DNA from: Tanypteryx hageni
Lineage: Eukaryota; Arthropoda; Insecta; Odonata; Petaluridae
Direction: 5' to 3'
Length of the DNA: 64,000 nucleotides
Assembly: GCA_028673005.1 (NCBI GenBank)
Contig: CM054120.1
Coordinates: 62,308,057-62,372,056 of the forward strand
Notes under the pieces: generated by a model
What the model was told of the DNA's origin: nothing
Databases searched by the model: none
The model's input: only the letters and a program-made list of their open reading frames with translations
Part shown: positions 36,001-48,000 of the stretch, in pieces
Position numbering within the stretch: position 1 is the first letter of the stretch
How the letters are laid out: each line of letters starts with the position of its first letter
Translations under genes and position numbers: made by a program

Positions 36001-39000
36001 AAATATTGCAGCATATGTTAAAACTTTAAAAGGGTATTATGCATAAAACTGACATTAATATATCTGAACTGTGGGCTCGACTTGGGGAATACTTACCATT
36101 GACTTGGAGAAAGTTGAAGGCCCCAAAGAATGATTCTAACTATAGGAGTTAAACCAGTGCCTGCAGCAAGGAGGAGAAGGTCAAGTGGATCTTGGGATGA
36201 GCTTCGTAAAAGAGGTGTTCGTCCCATGTAAAAAGGGGGTGGAACCTGCAGCTCCTCTCCTGAAAATGTAGGTGCTATACATTCGCTGACAAGCAATTTA
36301 TCCCCTATTTTCAGTCTTCCATCACATAACCAGGGACTTAAGGCTCCTCCTCCTGTTGACTTAATTAGAAGGAAGAGCCAGTTTCCATCTATTTCTGGTG
36401 GGAATGGTCCATTTGATTTTCCTTTGATAGGTAATGATGATGGACAAAAATATGAATGTAGAGCTGGAGGTACAGGAGTATAAAAGCGTTCAAGGACCAC
36501 ACCTTGAAAAAGAGAAGATTAAAAGCAATTTTAGATTGCTAAATGATTACTGCTAGTAAAAATATTTCTGCCAACAGAATACACCACCTTTTTAAACTTT
36601 GTGTGCTTGTGGTTCGCGAATTTGCATTTCACAACAAAATTTTTTATGACCATTCTGTTTTGCACTGATTATTTGCATTTCATGTCATCTTTTTGCGATG
36701 CCAACAAGTGGAACTTCCTCTACTTTTTTGTTTTGAAGTTCAGTTTAAACTTTGGCACCCTAGAAAAGGGCTTATTATTATAATATTATATTTGTAATGT
36801 TCATTATTAGCAGTTCAAAAAGGTGGCGTATTAACCTTTCCTCGTATAAATTTTTTAATCTCTATATTTTTATATTATCATCTATCATCATTGGTAAATT
36901 AAAATTTAAGGCATGCTGAGGTAAAGGATATACAACCATTTGGTAAAGACATGATACAGGAAAAGTAATCATGCAGTATAAAAATTTCGTTAACATAAGT
37001 CAACATTTGGGAGAATAGGGTTGAACTGCATATCTATCAAATAAATTTCTTAAAAAGAATAAATATTTAACATATCACATAGACCAGTGATTCCCAACCT
37101 GTGGGCAGCAAAGTTATTCCAAGGGGGCTGCAAGGTTATTTGTAGAAATCGGCAAATTCACATAACTTCTAAGCAAGTCTTCCTTCTCCAATCGGCGCTT
37201 GGTTTCCTGTTATTTCCGCCGCTGAGAACCAGGCATCTTTAAATTTGGCGCACCAAGTAGGAGCTTGTTTCTCTCTGCACCTCGCTAGATTACCGTAGAG
37301 CAGAGGTTCTCAAAGTGGGAGGTGCTACTCTCTTGGGAGGTGCAATGGGTTGCCAGGTGAGACACGAAATTTGTCTAGAACAGTGTTTCTTAACCTGTGG
37401 CCCTCAAGCATTTGTCGGGTGGTCCACTTCAATTGATTAGAGATCGATCAATATACTAAAACTGAAAATAATTCCCGAGTATTCTGAAAAAGGTTTTAGT
37501 AATGTACCCAAATATATTTATTATACCTGCTTCATTGCAAGTGGTCTGTAGTGTCGGAAAGGGTAAGACCACTAGTCTAGAATCTAAAGGTAGATCTTTT
37601 TAAATAATTTTTATTTAGTTATATTATTTTGGAAAAATGATTATTATTATATGAAATTATTATGAATTGTTTTCAATTTCTTCAGTTGTTTTACATTTCA
37701 ACACAATCTGACTCAAATTTGTTTTTTAGGATCGAGTCTTCTCGGAAAAACTTATTTTCACGCAACAATTTTAAAAGTCCAACCTTTGATATTAGTTCAT
37801 CAAACCACCGAAACAGTCACTTCTATCACTATGCACAATCAGCTGTTTGCATGTGGCACTTGGCTGCTTTGCTCTGCTCTAAACCTGCCCACAGGGCCTC
37901 ACCGGCATGTGGGTGCAAGGGGTGCATCGCACTCGGGCGGCGACATATGAGTGGCCCTATCTCTCCTCCACCTTTCTGCCCAGGGCATCGAATCGGCAAC
38001 TGAGCTGAAAAACTTAACTGAAAAAACCTATATTCTACCCGGAGTGAAATCAAACCAGAACCAATAAAAATATTACTTCTGAACCTGAACCAAAACCCAA
38101 AACCATTATTTATTTCGTTGTTTTTTTTGGTTTGCACCAATTGTCAAAGAAAGAAAATTTTTTTCTTTTGCTTTAGTATGAAACTTTTTTGAAATTCTCA
38201 CGTTTCACTACCGGAAAATGCAAACATTCGTTCTGAATACCCAGAACTATATGATGAGGCTGTGAAATACTTGATGCCGTTTCCCACAACATATGATTGT
38301 AAAAGTGGATGTTCTGCGCTTGTTACGCTGAAATCAAAGTACAGAAACAAGCTGGATGCGGAACCAGATTTATGGTTTAAACTATCACCACTTCAAATAG
38401 ACATTCAAACTCTGACATCTGTGAAACAGCTCCAGCCATCTCATTGATATATCTATGTAATTAATTGTAATATAGGTATATATATATAGTAGTATGATGT
38501 TATTAGGTACTATTTTTTAAATTTATGTATTGTTTCGATGAATAAAATATGAATTTATATACAACGGCTACCGAATTTACCAGTTTATTTTTGTTATTAT
38601 GTATTTTCATAATAACCAAAGCCTGTATCATGTGGGGGGCTGCAAAAATTTTTTAAGTTAAGAAGAGGGCCTTATACTAAAAAAGATTGGGAACCACTGA
38701 CATAGACTAAGAAACTGAACAGTAATTTGAGGGAACAGATGACTCAACAAAGTCCAATAAATACGGAATATATTGTGGAATAAACTTAGCAGGAAAGTCA
38801 AAATTAATCACATCAAAACTGAAATATTTATTTACTGAATGAAAAATTGTCCTCTTACCTTCAACGTTAGCTTGCACTCGCACATGGTAACCAATTGGAA
38901 TATAATCACAAATATTGCTTTCATGTTTGAGGATGAAAAATTTTGTGTCATGATTAACTGTTAAAATGTTTACAACTTCCATTGGATGGTAAAATGTTTC

Positions 39001-42000
39001 TATCTCCAAAGTACTGTCTCCAGCGCTCATGTCAAGGAGCTTTCTGTCTCTATATTCTGAGCTGGGGTTGTTTTTTATCTCCTCTAGGCCAAATATTTCA
39101 GGTTGCTTCATCTTTAGCCATATTTCATGGAACTTCTTCTGAAAAACCACTTCTACCTTTCCAGTGTCAGGTGTCAAAGTAAGAGAACAAGGCCACACCA
39201 CTGGTGCTTTTAGATTTAAAGAAAACCTGCAATGGCATAGCGTTCCACGCTTGACCACCTTAACTCTTACTTCAACCTGATATTCCTCCTTCAATATTAC
39301 TCGTACACTAGGAGAGCTATCACCAATTCCTGGTCTTTTGGTATAAAGAATCAATATAAAAGAATCTTCCTTTTGAAACCAATCATAATGGGGCATTGGA
39401 AGCCCTAATGATTTATCCGACTTGGAATCCTCTGGTTTTCCTGAAAAATGATCATTTTATGTCATAAAAGATGTTTAGTTGTAAAAAAATATTCAAGATG
39501 TTATGTTATTATTCATTAAATGATTCATAAAAATGAAATAAATACAAAATAAAACGTATAAATAAAAATATATCTTATTTCCCAACATATTTAATAAAGA
39601 TAGAAATCTAACAAGCCCGAATATGGGGCATATTCTCAAAAAGGAAAATGCTTTGCAAAATAAAAAATTTCAAGACTAACAACTATTTCTTCTACCTTCA
39701 AAAAAGAACCACGGTACATAGCTCTTCAATATTTGTGGGAGTCACATTCATAGGATACAACTTGAACATAGAAACCACGAGTATAGATATAAAATGCTTA
39801 TGGTAGAAAAAGGGTAAGGGGAATGAACTTTTTTTGCCTTTCTCACACTTCTCAGCATTTATTTCACTTCCTTTGCATTTTGAGGCTATAATTTAATCAC
39901 AGTATTACCAGAAAGTTCAAAAAGACTGTAGAAACTACAGTTATTTACAAACTGTGGCCAGATGGTATGCCGACGGACAGTATGCCAAGGGAAGACATGC
40001 AGATGAACGTTATGCTGAATGGATGTTATGCCAAACAGACTTTATGCCGAATGGACATTATGCCAAACGGACATTTAGCCAAACATGTTTTGCCGAACGG
40101 ACATTATGCTGACAGGATGGGATAGGCGAGGAATGTTAACAAGCGATTTATAAACAATTTTATGGGAAATTTATACCACCAGTAGCATATAATATTGCAA
40201 GGGATATGTAATCCACCGGAATGTATAATCAACTGAACAGGTGGATTGAGCTGTCGCAATGAAACAATTGAATGGGTAATGTGAACTGTCAGTATTGAAA
40301 ACTACTGAATATTGTTTATTCGTTTGGTCCCACAGATTACACATTAAATTGTTTATATGTAATGCTGTACATGTATTCTATCCAATTTTTATACTTCAGG
40401 TTGTACACTTTATCTCATCAATTGTTTATACTACTGACTATTATAGTTCTGGTGGTTAAAATTAACCGTACAATATCATATTCCACTGGTGGTACAAATT
40501 ACAACTTCAACTGTTGATAAGTCTGGCGTCGCAGTGTACTCGTTATTTTGTTTATACTTTTGGCGGTTCAAGTTACCTGTTAAAAACATTACACTTCAAT
40601 CCACCCATTCAATTGTTTATACTTCCAATGGTTTCATCCACTCATTCAACTGTTTATACTTCTTGTGATTCACGTTAACCATTCAATAGTTTACAGAACT
40701 GGCAGTTCACATTACCCATTCAATTGTTTATACTTCTGACAGCTCAATCCACCTGTTCAATTGTTTATAAATCACTTGTTAACATTCCCGGCCTATCCCA
40801 TTCTATCTGCATAACGTCCATTTATCATACCGTCCATTCGGCATAACATGTCAGCATAACGTCTGTTTGGCATAATGTCCGTTTGGCATAATGTCTGTTT
40901 GGCATAACGTCTGCTTGGCATAACGTCTGTCGACATATCATCCATCAGCAAACCATCTGAGTACCATTTACAAACATGCAAACAGAGAGGGAGACAAAGA
41001 TCGAGTATAGCATCATTTGAGCATCTCGCTTAACGACTCTCATGAGTCATCTTCTGCATACACCATTGCAGTAGCGTAGCATACTAATAGCGAACCAGTG
41101 CAATGAACTGGTGTCTCTTTGACATTGTAACTTTTCCATTTGTTGGGAGAGTGCAACATGTAATCGTATTCAATTATCGCAATATTTCTGGCGACTAGTC
41201 AAAATAATTGAAAATTATTTGCTTACATCATATCATATTGAAAGCTGCATGGTCTTCCTCTTTTATCGATGGGTAGTAAGTTGGTTTCTCATTGAAAAAA
41301 ATAATAATATGATGAACCAAAGAGGATTTTGCACTAGGACCCCGTAAGGTTTGCTATGCCACTGCACCACAGCATCACTACTTTTGCAGTATGAATGTAT
41401 GGTAAACCCTTGCCATTCGTGAAAGTTACATTCCTCAGAAAAATCACAAATGCCAAGACCTTGATTAAATGAGAAATAGGGGGTTAGGGACCATGGTTAG
41501 CAGAATGAAGCTTATCACCTTTTGTGATAAATAAAAATTTTATCCTAAAAATGTGTATAGCTAATTAACCAATTATCCCAATATAATACAAATAATGCTA
41601 TAAATTTATCCATCTATATTTCTTTCTGTCATGGTTAAGAATTAATTAGTTTGCAACTGGAAGTCAGAGATGAAACTTGGTATGGTAAAGTAGATCATTA
41701 TTCAAAAATATTCAAAATACTGTAATAGTTAAGCAGTAATTTATATTTGACAGTTTCCAATAAGAATAACATTGCATCTAAATTGAAACCCTAAAAGTTA
41801 CATTTAAACAATGGTTATAATTGAAATGCAAATATGGCACTGGTACAGACGGCATCCTTTTCCAGAATGACCCTGTCTCATTTATGTTGAATACTTGCTG
41901 GGGCTTAAATTCCTATCCTTGCAATTCTTGTCTATGCAGAGGTATTTTTGAATTAGATCATGACTCGTGAACTTTTGAGGATCTGCATCACGAACGGCAG

Positions 42001-45000
42001 GGTTGGTCACAATAAGTGAATCACGAAGCATTAAAACCCTGAACAGCAAGGGCTTACTGTACTACCATTTTTTTGTCAAGAATACATTGTGCTGTGATTC
42101 AAGGGCTTATGTGAGCAAGCAGTTTGTGCTACAGTCTTCTGCAAGCATAATTGCTACAACAAATTCTGCACGAATGGGTGAAACCAAGAATATAAAACCT
42201 GTAAAATTGAGGGACTACTGTAGTATGATCATATGGTGTGAAGTTGCATAAAAAGAATATATTAGAAAGTTCTTTACAAAACACTTACTGTATTTCCCGA
42301 ATCCAAGACGAGTTTTTTTCCAAATTTCAGCTTGCAAAAATCGGGAAGTCTTAAATTCGAGTATGAAGTCATATATAATCAATACATCGCAGTCAATTGA
42401 TCGCGTGTCAATTCACCGTGCTTCAATTCGTGGCGCATCAATTTGTCACACGATAAACTCATCGTGAGTCAATACATCGCCCGACAAACTCATCGCATGT
42501 CAATTCATTGCTAGAAAAATTCACCGCGTGACAATTGAGAAAAATTGGAAGGCAAGACACCATGACGAATTTGTCGAGAGATTTATTGACATGCAATGAG
42601 TTCGGCGTGCGATGTATTGATGTGCGAAGAACTAACGACGATGAATTGATGCATGATGAAATGACTGCGACGAATTGTTATAGAACCGTAGGAAGTATGG
42701 TTACCTGTTTAATCGATGTTGTTTTAAAGAAATGAAACATAAGATAAAATAATTGTATTTTTCATTGCAAACTTACAATTCTGAATTCAATTAATAGTCT
42801 TATTTTAAGAATACATTTTTGAAATTATTTTTAAGGAAAAATTTGTAACAAACCATTTCAATTAATGAATGAACTAGTATAACTATACTGAATACGTGCG
42901 TTCAAAATATACACCAAATACAGTCAGTGAGAAATTAGGTCATAAAATCTTTTTCTGTTTTGACAGTCTGCTAAAAGCAGACTCGTCTTCGATTCGGGAA
43001 AATACGGTGTATAGGCATTTTAGTATGTAGCCTGAGGCTCCTGCATGTGTGTTTCACTCTCATTGAGCCTAGCTAAGACAAGGTGCTGATAAATGGAGCT
43101 TTGTGAAGGTTATTTGACATGCCTTCATTTTTGGTGACCTTACAGAGGCTCAAGATCAGACATAAAACTGAAAATGACATTCAAACCACAATGAATCCCA
43201 TTTTACACCAAGCAGTAAAGTAGTATCTGACCTTAATAATAGACTTAGAATGATATTGTCAAGATTTGGTATTTATATTATAGAAATGACTGTAGGCTTA
43301 AAACATACCAAATATAATTTATAACTGTATAAAATGTCTTTCTGCGAATCAGAAAAACCTCTTAATCTACAGGTGCAACATTTTAATTGCAAAAATTATA
43401 AGATATAGTGAACAAACCTGGAGAAACATTCTTTGCAACGGAATTTTCATTTTTCTTAAGCTTTGAAAGGAGAAGATTGCTTAGTCCTTCTCTGGGTGTT
43501 GAAGCTTTCAATTCTTTCACGGAAGGTTTAAACTTTCCAACTAAACATTTCTGCAGCATTGATTCCACATTTACCCAAGCATGGACCTAAAATAATTTTT
43601 ATAAGGTAAATAATATTTACATTTTTTATTCTGAAGTAAATGAATGTCTGCTCAAAATTTTTGCAGAAAGATTTCTCATTTTAGCATCATAGATTAATGA
43701 AACTCAAATATCCTGTCTTATTTGTTCTAAATAAGGACCTAGCACATGCAATTAAAACATTTTTAGATTTAAGGTTTACTTATAAATGGATACATAGAAA
43801 TGTGATGACAAACCAGTACCTGACCTGAGCAATTTCCAAAGAGGTATATTAGAAGTGACAGAGGTTATGGCAAAAGAAATGATAGATTAAAAGAAAGATG
43901 CACATTTTGATAAAGAGTATGGAAAGAATTATCTTAGGTCATTGATCTTCATCTACCAGGAAAAGCATGAAGATGAAATGACATTCTCTTGCTGGTTTGG
44001 TTCTAATGAGTTTGGGAAAGACTTCAAGTTATTTATCTTTTTTCTAGCATACATGATATGCCATCTCTTCCAATTTAACATGTTGAACGCTGCCATAAAT
44101 TTTAAAAAGTTACCAGTGACTGACTTTTTTTTATCTTTTAATTTATTTTAATTAGTGACACACATTTTCTATCTTGGCCTTATCATATTGATATCACTTT
44201 CAAAACATGTACAAAATTAGTAACAAGTAAATTTATTGGTATTAATTATTATAAATTAATAAAATAACTTGTCTGTAGTTTTATAGATAAATTATTAACT
44301 AAAATAAAATAAGAAGAAATAGTTAATGTAAATCTCAAATTTTTAATGAAGAGCATTGGACACAATGCTCACAATGAATAAAAGTGTAAAATTAACGCAC
44401 ACAAAGCAAATAAAAATATATTAATTGTGCTTAAAACTGGTTGCAAAATAAACACATTAAAAAGTGCTGAAAATATAAAACAGTAAGTTCAAATTCAAAA
44501 TGGCGGCGACCCGGACGAAGGTCGAGTGCTAATTGACAACTAGAGAGGAAAAGGGAATACCTTACGCTGGCTTGCCTCATAATATCCCATTAGGAAAGGC
44601 AAGGGACTCAGGCATCAATTGATGCCCACCACATCTGTGTTACATAAATTCCAAATTCACTCGCTAAATAAGTAAGCCAGTGGCATGTTGTACTAATAGC
44701 AAACCAGTGTATTGAACTGGGGCCCCCAGTCAAGGGGGGGCCTAAAACGAAGCATTTCATAAAAAATTATTTGTATTTTCTCATATTAATTTTTTTATAT
44801 TCGTTATTTTCTGTAACTTATTTTTAATTGGTCCAACTCTCCCAATGTTGATACATTTAATGTTTACCTCTGTTGTGACTGAAACAAGACGTCCTCTGTG
44901 GGATTCCTCCTCCAAGCTCTCTCTTCCTCTTTTGAAATTTCCTATCCACATTTTTACAGTTGAATAACTGGATGCATCATCTCCCTATCTCTGCTGAAAT

Positions 45001-48000
45001 GGATGTCATAGCATCTCATCTTTTCAGAAAAAGTAACAAATCCCAGTTCCATGCTCAAATTTCTCCATGTCAATTGGGGGTTTGCACCAATACACTAAAT
45101 GATTTGCTGAGAATGAACCCCAAAGAGCATTATCATTAAACTGTGTATACATTGTTGCAAGATGCCAAGCTACAATATATATATAAACAAAACTTCCCTC
45201 CCCTGTTGCCTTTTTATTTAGGCCAAGTAGTTTTCAGCCACCACTTGTACTATATTGGTTGTTGGTTGTATTTATGGCTCATCAATCTCAGATTATTAAA
45301 GCCATAATCCAATCCACACTGAAAACACACACAGAAGGGAAGGGAGAAATCTGGTGCCATCATTGGCATATTCCTTACAAAGAGCACCAAGGGGGCCAAC
45401 TGCTTAATGTCCCTTCTGAAGGACTGAGGGCTGACTTGCACTGTCTCCTGAAACCACACAAGTAGGGGATGATCCTAGGTTAAAAGTTCAACCTCTGTTG
45501 GATTTGAACCCAGGACTGCTGTGTAGAAGGCCAATGCTATAGCCACTCCATCACTGCAACCGCCAATTCGTAAATCAGGAAATTAGAGTACAAACATAAC
45601 CTGATATTTGATGATGATAATGATCATCATTGGATGTTCTGCTCTTTCAACAGCAATAACTTATGGCTATCTTTGTTATTCAATATGTGTGGCTTTGTTA
45701 ACTTGACTGTTTCATTAAGGCACAAATCATTTATTTTACGCTTTACTGTAGAGAAAGCATGCCTAAGCCCATAACAGTTCATGCCTGTGCTAATAGCTTG
45801 TTTATGAAATCAGTTTAGATGTGGACAATTATAGACAAAGTGAACTATAGTTATTTTAAAAGAATTAGAAAAACAATTCATAGTTTTTAATTTGTATGCA
45901 TAAAATTTGTTATGCTTGCAGAATCTCAGGAAAAGAGGACAGGAATGCAGAGGAAAAAGTTAGGATAAAATGTTTTCCAGCAAAACATTTAATCTGAAAG
46001 TGATTGCTCTAGTGTAGATATTTTGTGGATGGTCTTATGCCCTTAACCACTGTGGTGAATAGAATGCCTCACAGCATTCTGATATGCAGCATGAAACATT
46101 GGATCAGCTGAGATGAGGTATGTATCAAATTAGATGTTTTAGTATAGAAAAACATAGCAAGTCCCCCTTGTTTCTTTAATTCATACAGAAAATGTTGATC
46201 TAATATTCTTAACCCTTGAGTGCACACATCAAGTATGTCTCAGGCAATGCACCGGATAAAATTTAGCCAATTTTCCAAATAAAAAAATGTTTGTCAATTT
46301 TGGGACAGAATCTCATAAGTATTGAACATACAATTATTTAAGAATATGTTGAATAGTTAATGTGTGGTCATTTCTCAATTTATAAATTTAATATAAAATT
46401 TTTTAATAATAACTTGAATCTTTTATTTAAAAGACATTATTTATTAAGTTACAAAATATTTTGCCAAACTATGGTTACAGGCAAAGAGATAAATGAATTA
46501 GTGAGAAATAAACATTACATTTTTATTCAGTTAACTATACAAAATTTTGTGAATTCCTTGTTAAAAAATGAGATATTTCCAATTGATACGTTTGTACTAA
46601 AAAACCAAACCTCAACCCATCCCACCAATCACAATGTATGTGCGTGTGTGTGTGTGTGTGTGTATGATCTTCTTTGTCTTTTTTCTGTGGTTCCTGAGCT
46701 TCATTTAGTCCACTAATTCCTTTGATTCCTAATCGGATTTTAAGAGGCAATTTCTAGGGTGTCCACCAGAGGGGGGGGGGGGCAGTTGCCCCCCTCTGGA
46801 TCAGGCCTGTGTCAAGGACCATTGATGTCTGGTTAGGTCAGGGGATTAACGCAGTAATTTTTCTGAGGTGAGGCAAACAGGTGGGCCTCCCTGGCAATAT
46901 GCTTGAAACAAACCACTAAAATATTAAGCCCGCCATACCAGACTGTGGGAGCTTGCTTATTCCTTTGGCCCCCCTGAAAAAATTCCAGTGAATGCCCATG
47001 GGCAATTTGTCTAATTTTAAGTGGTACGACTCATGTTTCTTCACCAGATCAAGAGAGAGATTTTTGAGAAATTACCAGTGGCTAGGACAGGCCAGGGGAC
47101 TGCTCTGGTTTGCTTTGTATATAACAAAAGCATTTATCCCACATATATTCAAGAACTTGAAAAAAGTCTGTGGTCAATAAGGACTCATCCTAGATACTGT
47201 CCCACAGAGTACACCTAATTAGTTCAGGTTTCTGTTGTTTCTTGAAACCTGGATCAATCATTGGAGAATGATGCACAGTTGAGGCAACCAGAATGACTTT
47301 CTCAAGTTTTGGTCCATAAGATTTGATAACTTTTGATGATTTTTTGCCATAACGAATTCCAGTGGTGGCTCCCATTTGTTCTTATGAACTGTTTCCAACA
47401 CAAGTTAAGTTATAACTATTTAGCAAGTCTTCAATGAGTGGATAGCTCATGAACCAATTATCAAAAGTAACGTTTCAACCAGTTCCACTAATAGGTGCAA
47501 TCAAACGACTTACCATATCTCTGCAAGAATTAGATTGCAAAAAGGGACCATCAGGCTGCTTCCCGCAGTATATTTCTATATTTGAGGTACAAAATGTTCG
47601 AGCATCACACAGCCCAAAAATTTTGATGCCATACTTTGCAGGTTTGCTTTTGAAGTACTGCCTGAATTGGCATCTCCCAAGGAAAGGCTCAAGTTTTTCA
47701 TTGATAGTGCTATATCCTCCAATTGTATATTACATCTGAAAGTTCTTTACGATAGATTCAAACACCATCCTAATACGAGCAAGTTTGCCAACAATTTTCT
47801 GTGCCTGGCATGTATTTATGTTGTCGAAACAAATGCAGTGTAAAAGTAAGTGGAACCTATTTATATGCATTGTTGCTGAAAATAGTGAAATACCAGTCCC
47901 ATCAGTTGTCCACAAATCTTTGGCATTCAGATGGCCTGACTTGATCACACCTGCATAATACAACAGACCAAACAGCACTCTTATCTCAGTTCTGTTTGTA

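Larger units (their letters stand above)
37085..38699 (+). mobile_element. hAT transposon relic with perfect 8-bp TSD in CYB5R4 intron 5
   Basis: Ends CAGTGATTCCCAACCTGTG and CAGTGGTTCCCAATCTTTTT (inverted). ACATAGAC is identical at 37077-37084 and 38700-38707. It carries the 3' part of a transposase and a nested MITE. The size (1,615 bp) implies a large internal deletion. Confidence 0.94.
39953..40965. mobile_element. Foldback (MULE/FB-like) element, palindromic, with 9-10 bp TSD
   Basis: ATTTACAAAC is identical at 39943-39952 and 40966-40975. Between them the sequence is close to one long palindrome with arms of roughly 400-450 bp. Outer arm parts are tandem 16-bp units (ACATTATGCCAAACGG type). 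Inner parts pair through GATGGGATAGGC and AATGTTAACAAG, then GATTTATAAACAAT, and hold a longer repeated unit (CCATTCAATTGTTTATAC). It has no coding sequence. Long TIRs made of tandem units plus a 9-10 bp TSD fit Foldback or MULE-type elements. Confidence 0.85.

Noticed and set aside
36093..36500. ATG at 36500 as the start of a separate small gene
   Set aside because: It is inside CYB5R4 exon 6; the frame joins exons 5 and 7 in phase and carries the reductase motifs.
39958..40960. Regular 16-bp repeats taken as a possible CRISPR-like or satellite array
   Set aside because: No spacers; the two arrays are inverted copies and the whole is flanked by an exact 10-bp duplication, which fits a foldback transposon.
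45480..45567. tRNA gene on the minus strand
   Set aside because: A- and B-box-like motifs are present but the cloverleaf is degraded and it continues into the SINE body shared with two other loci.
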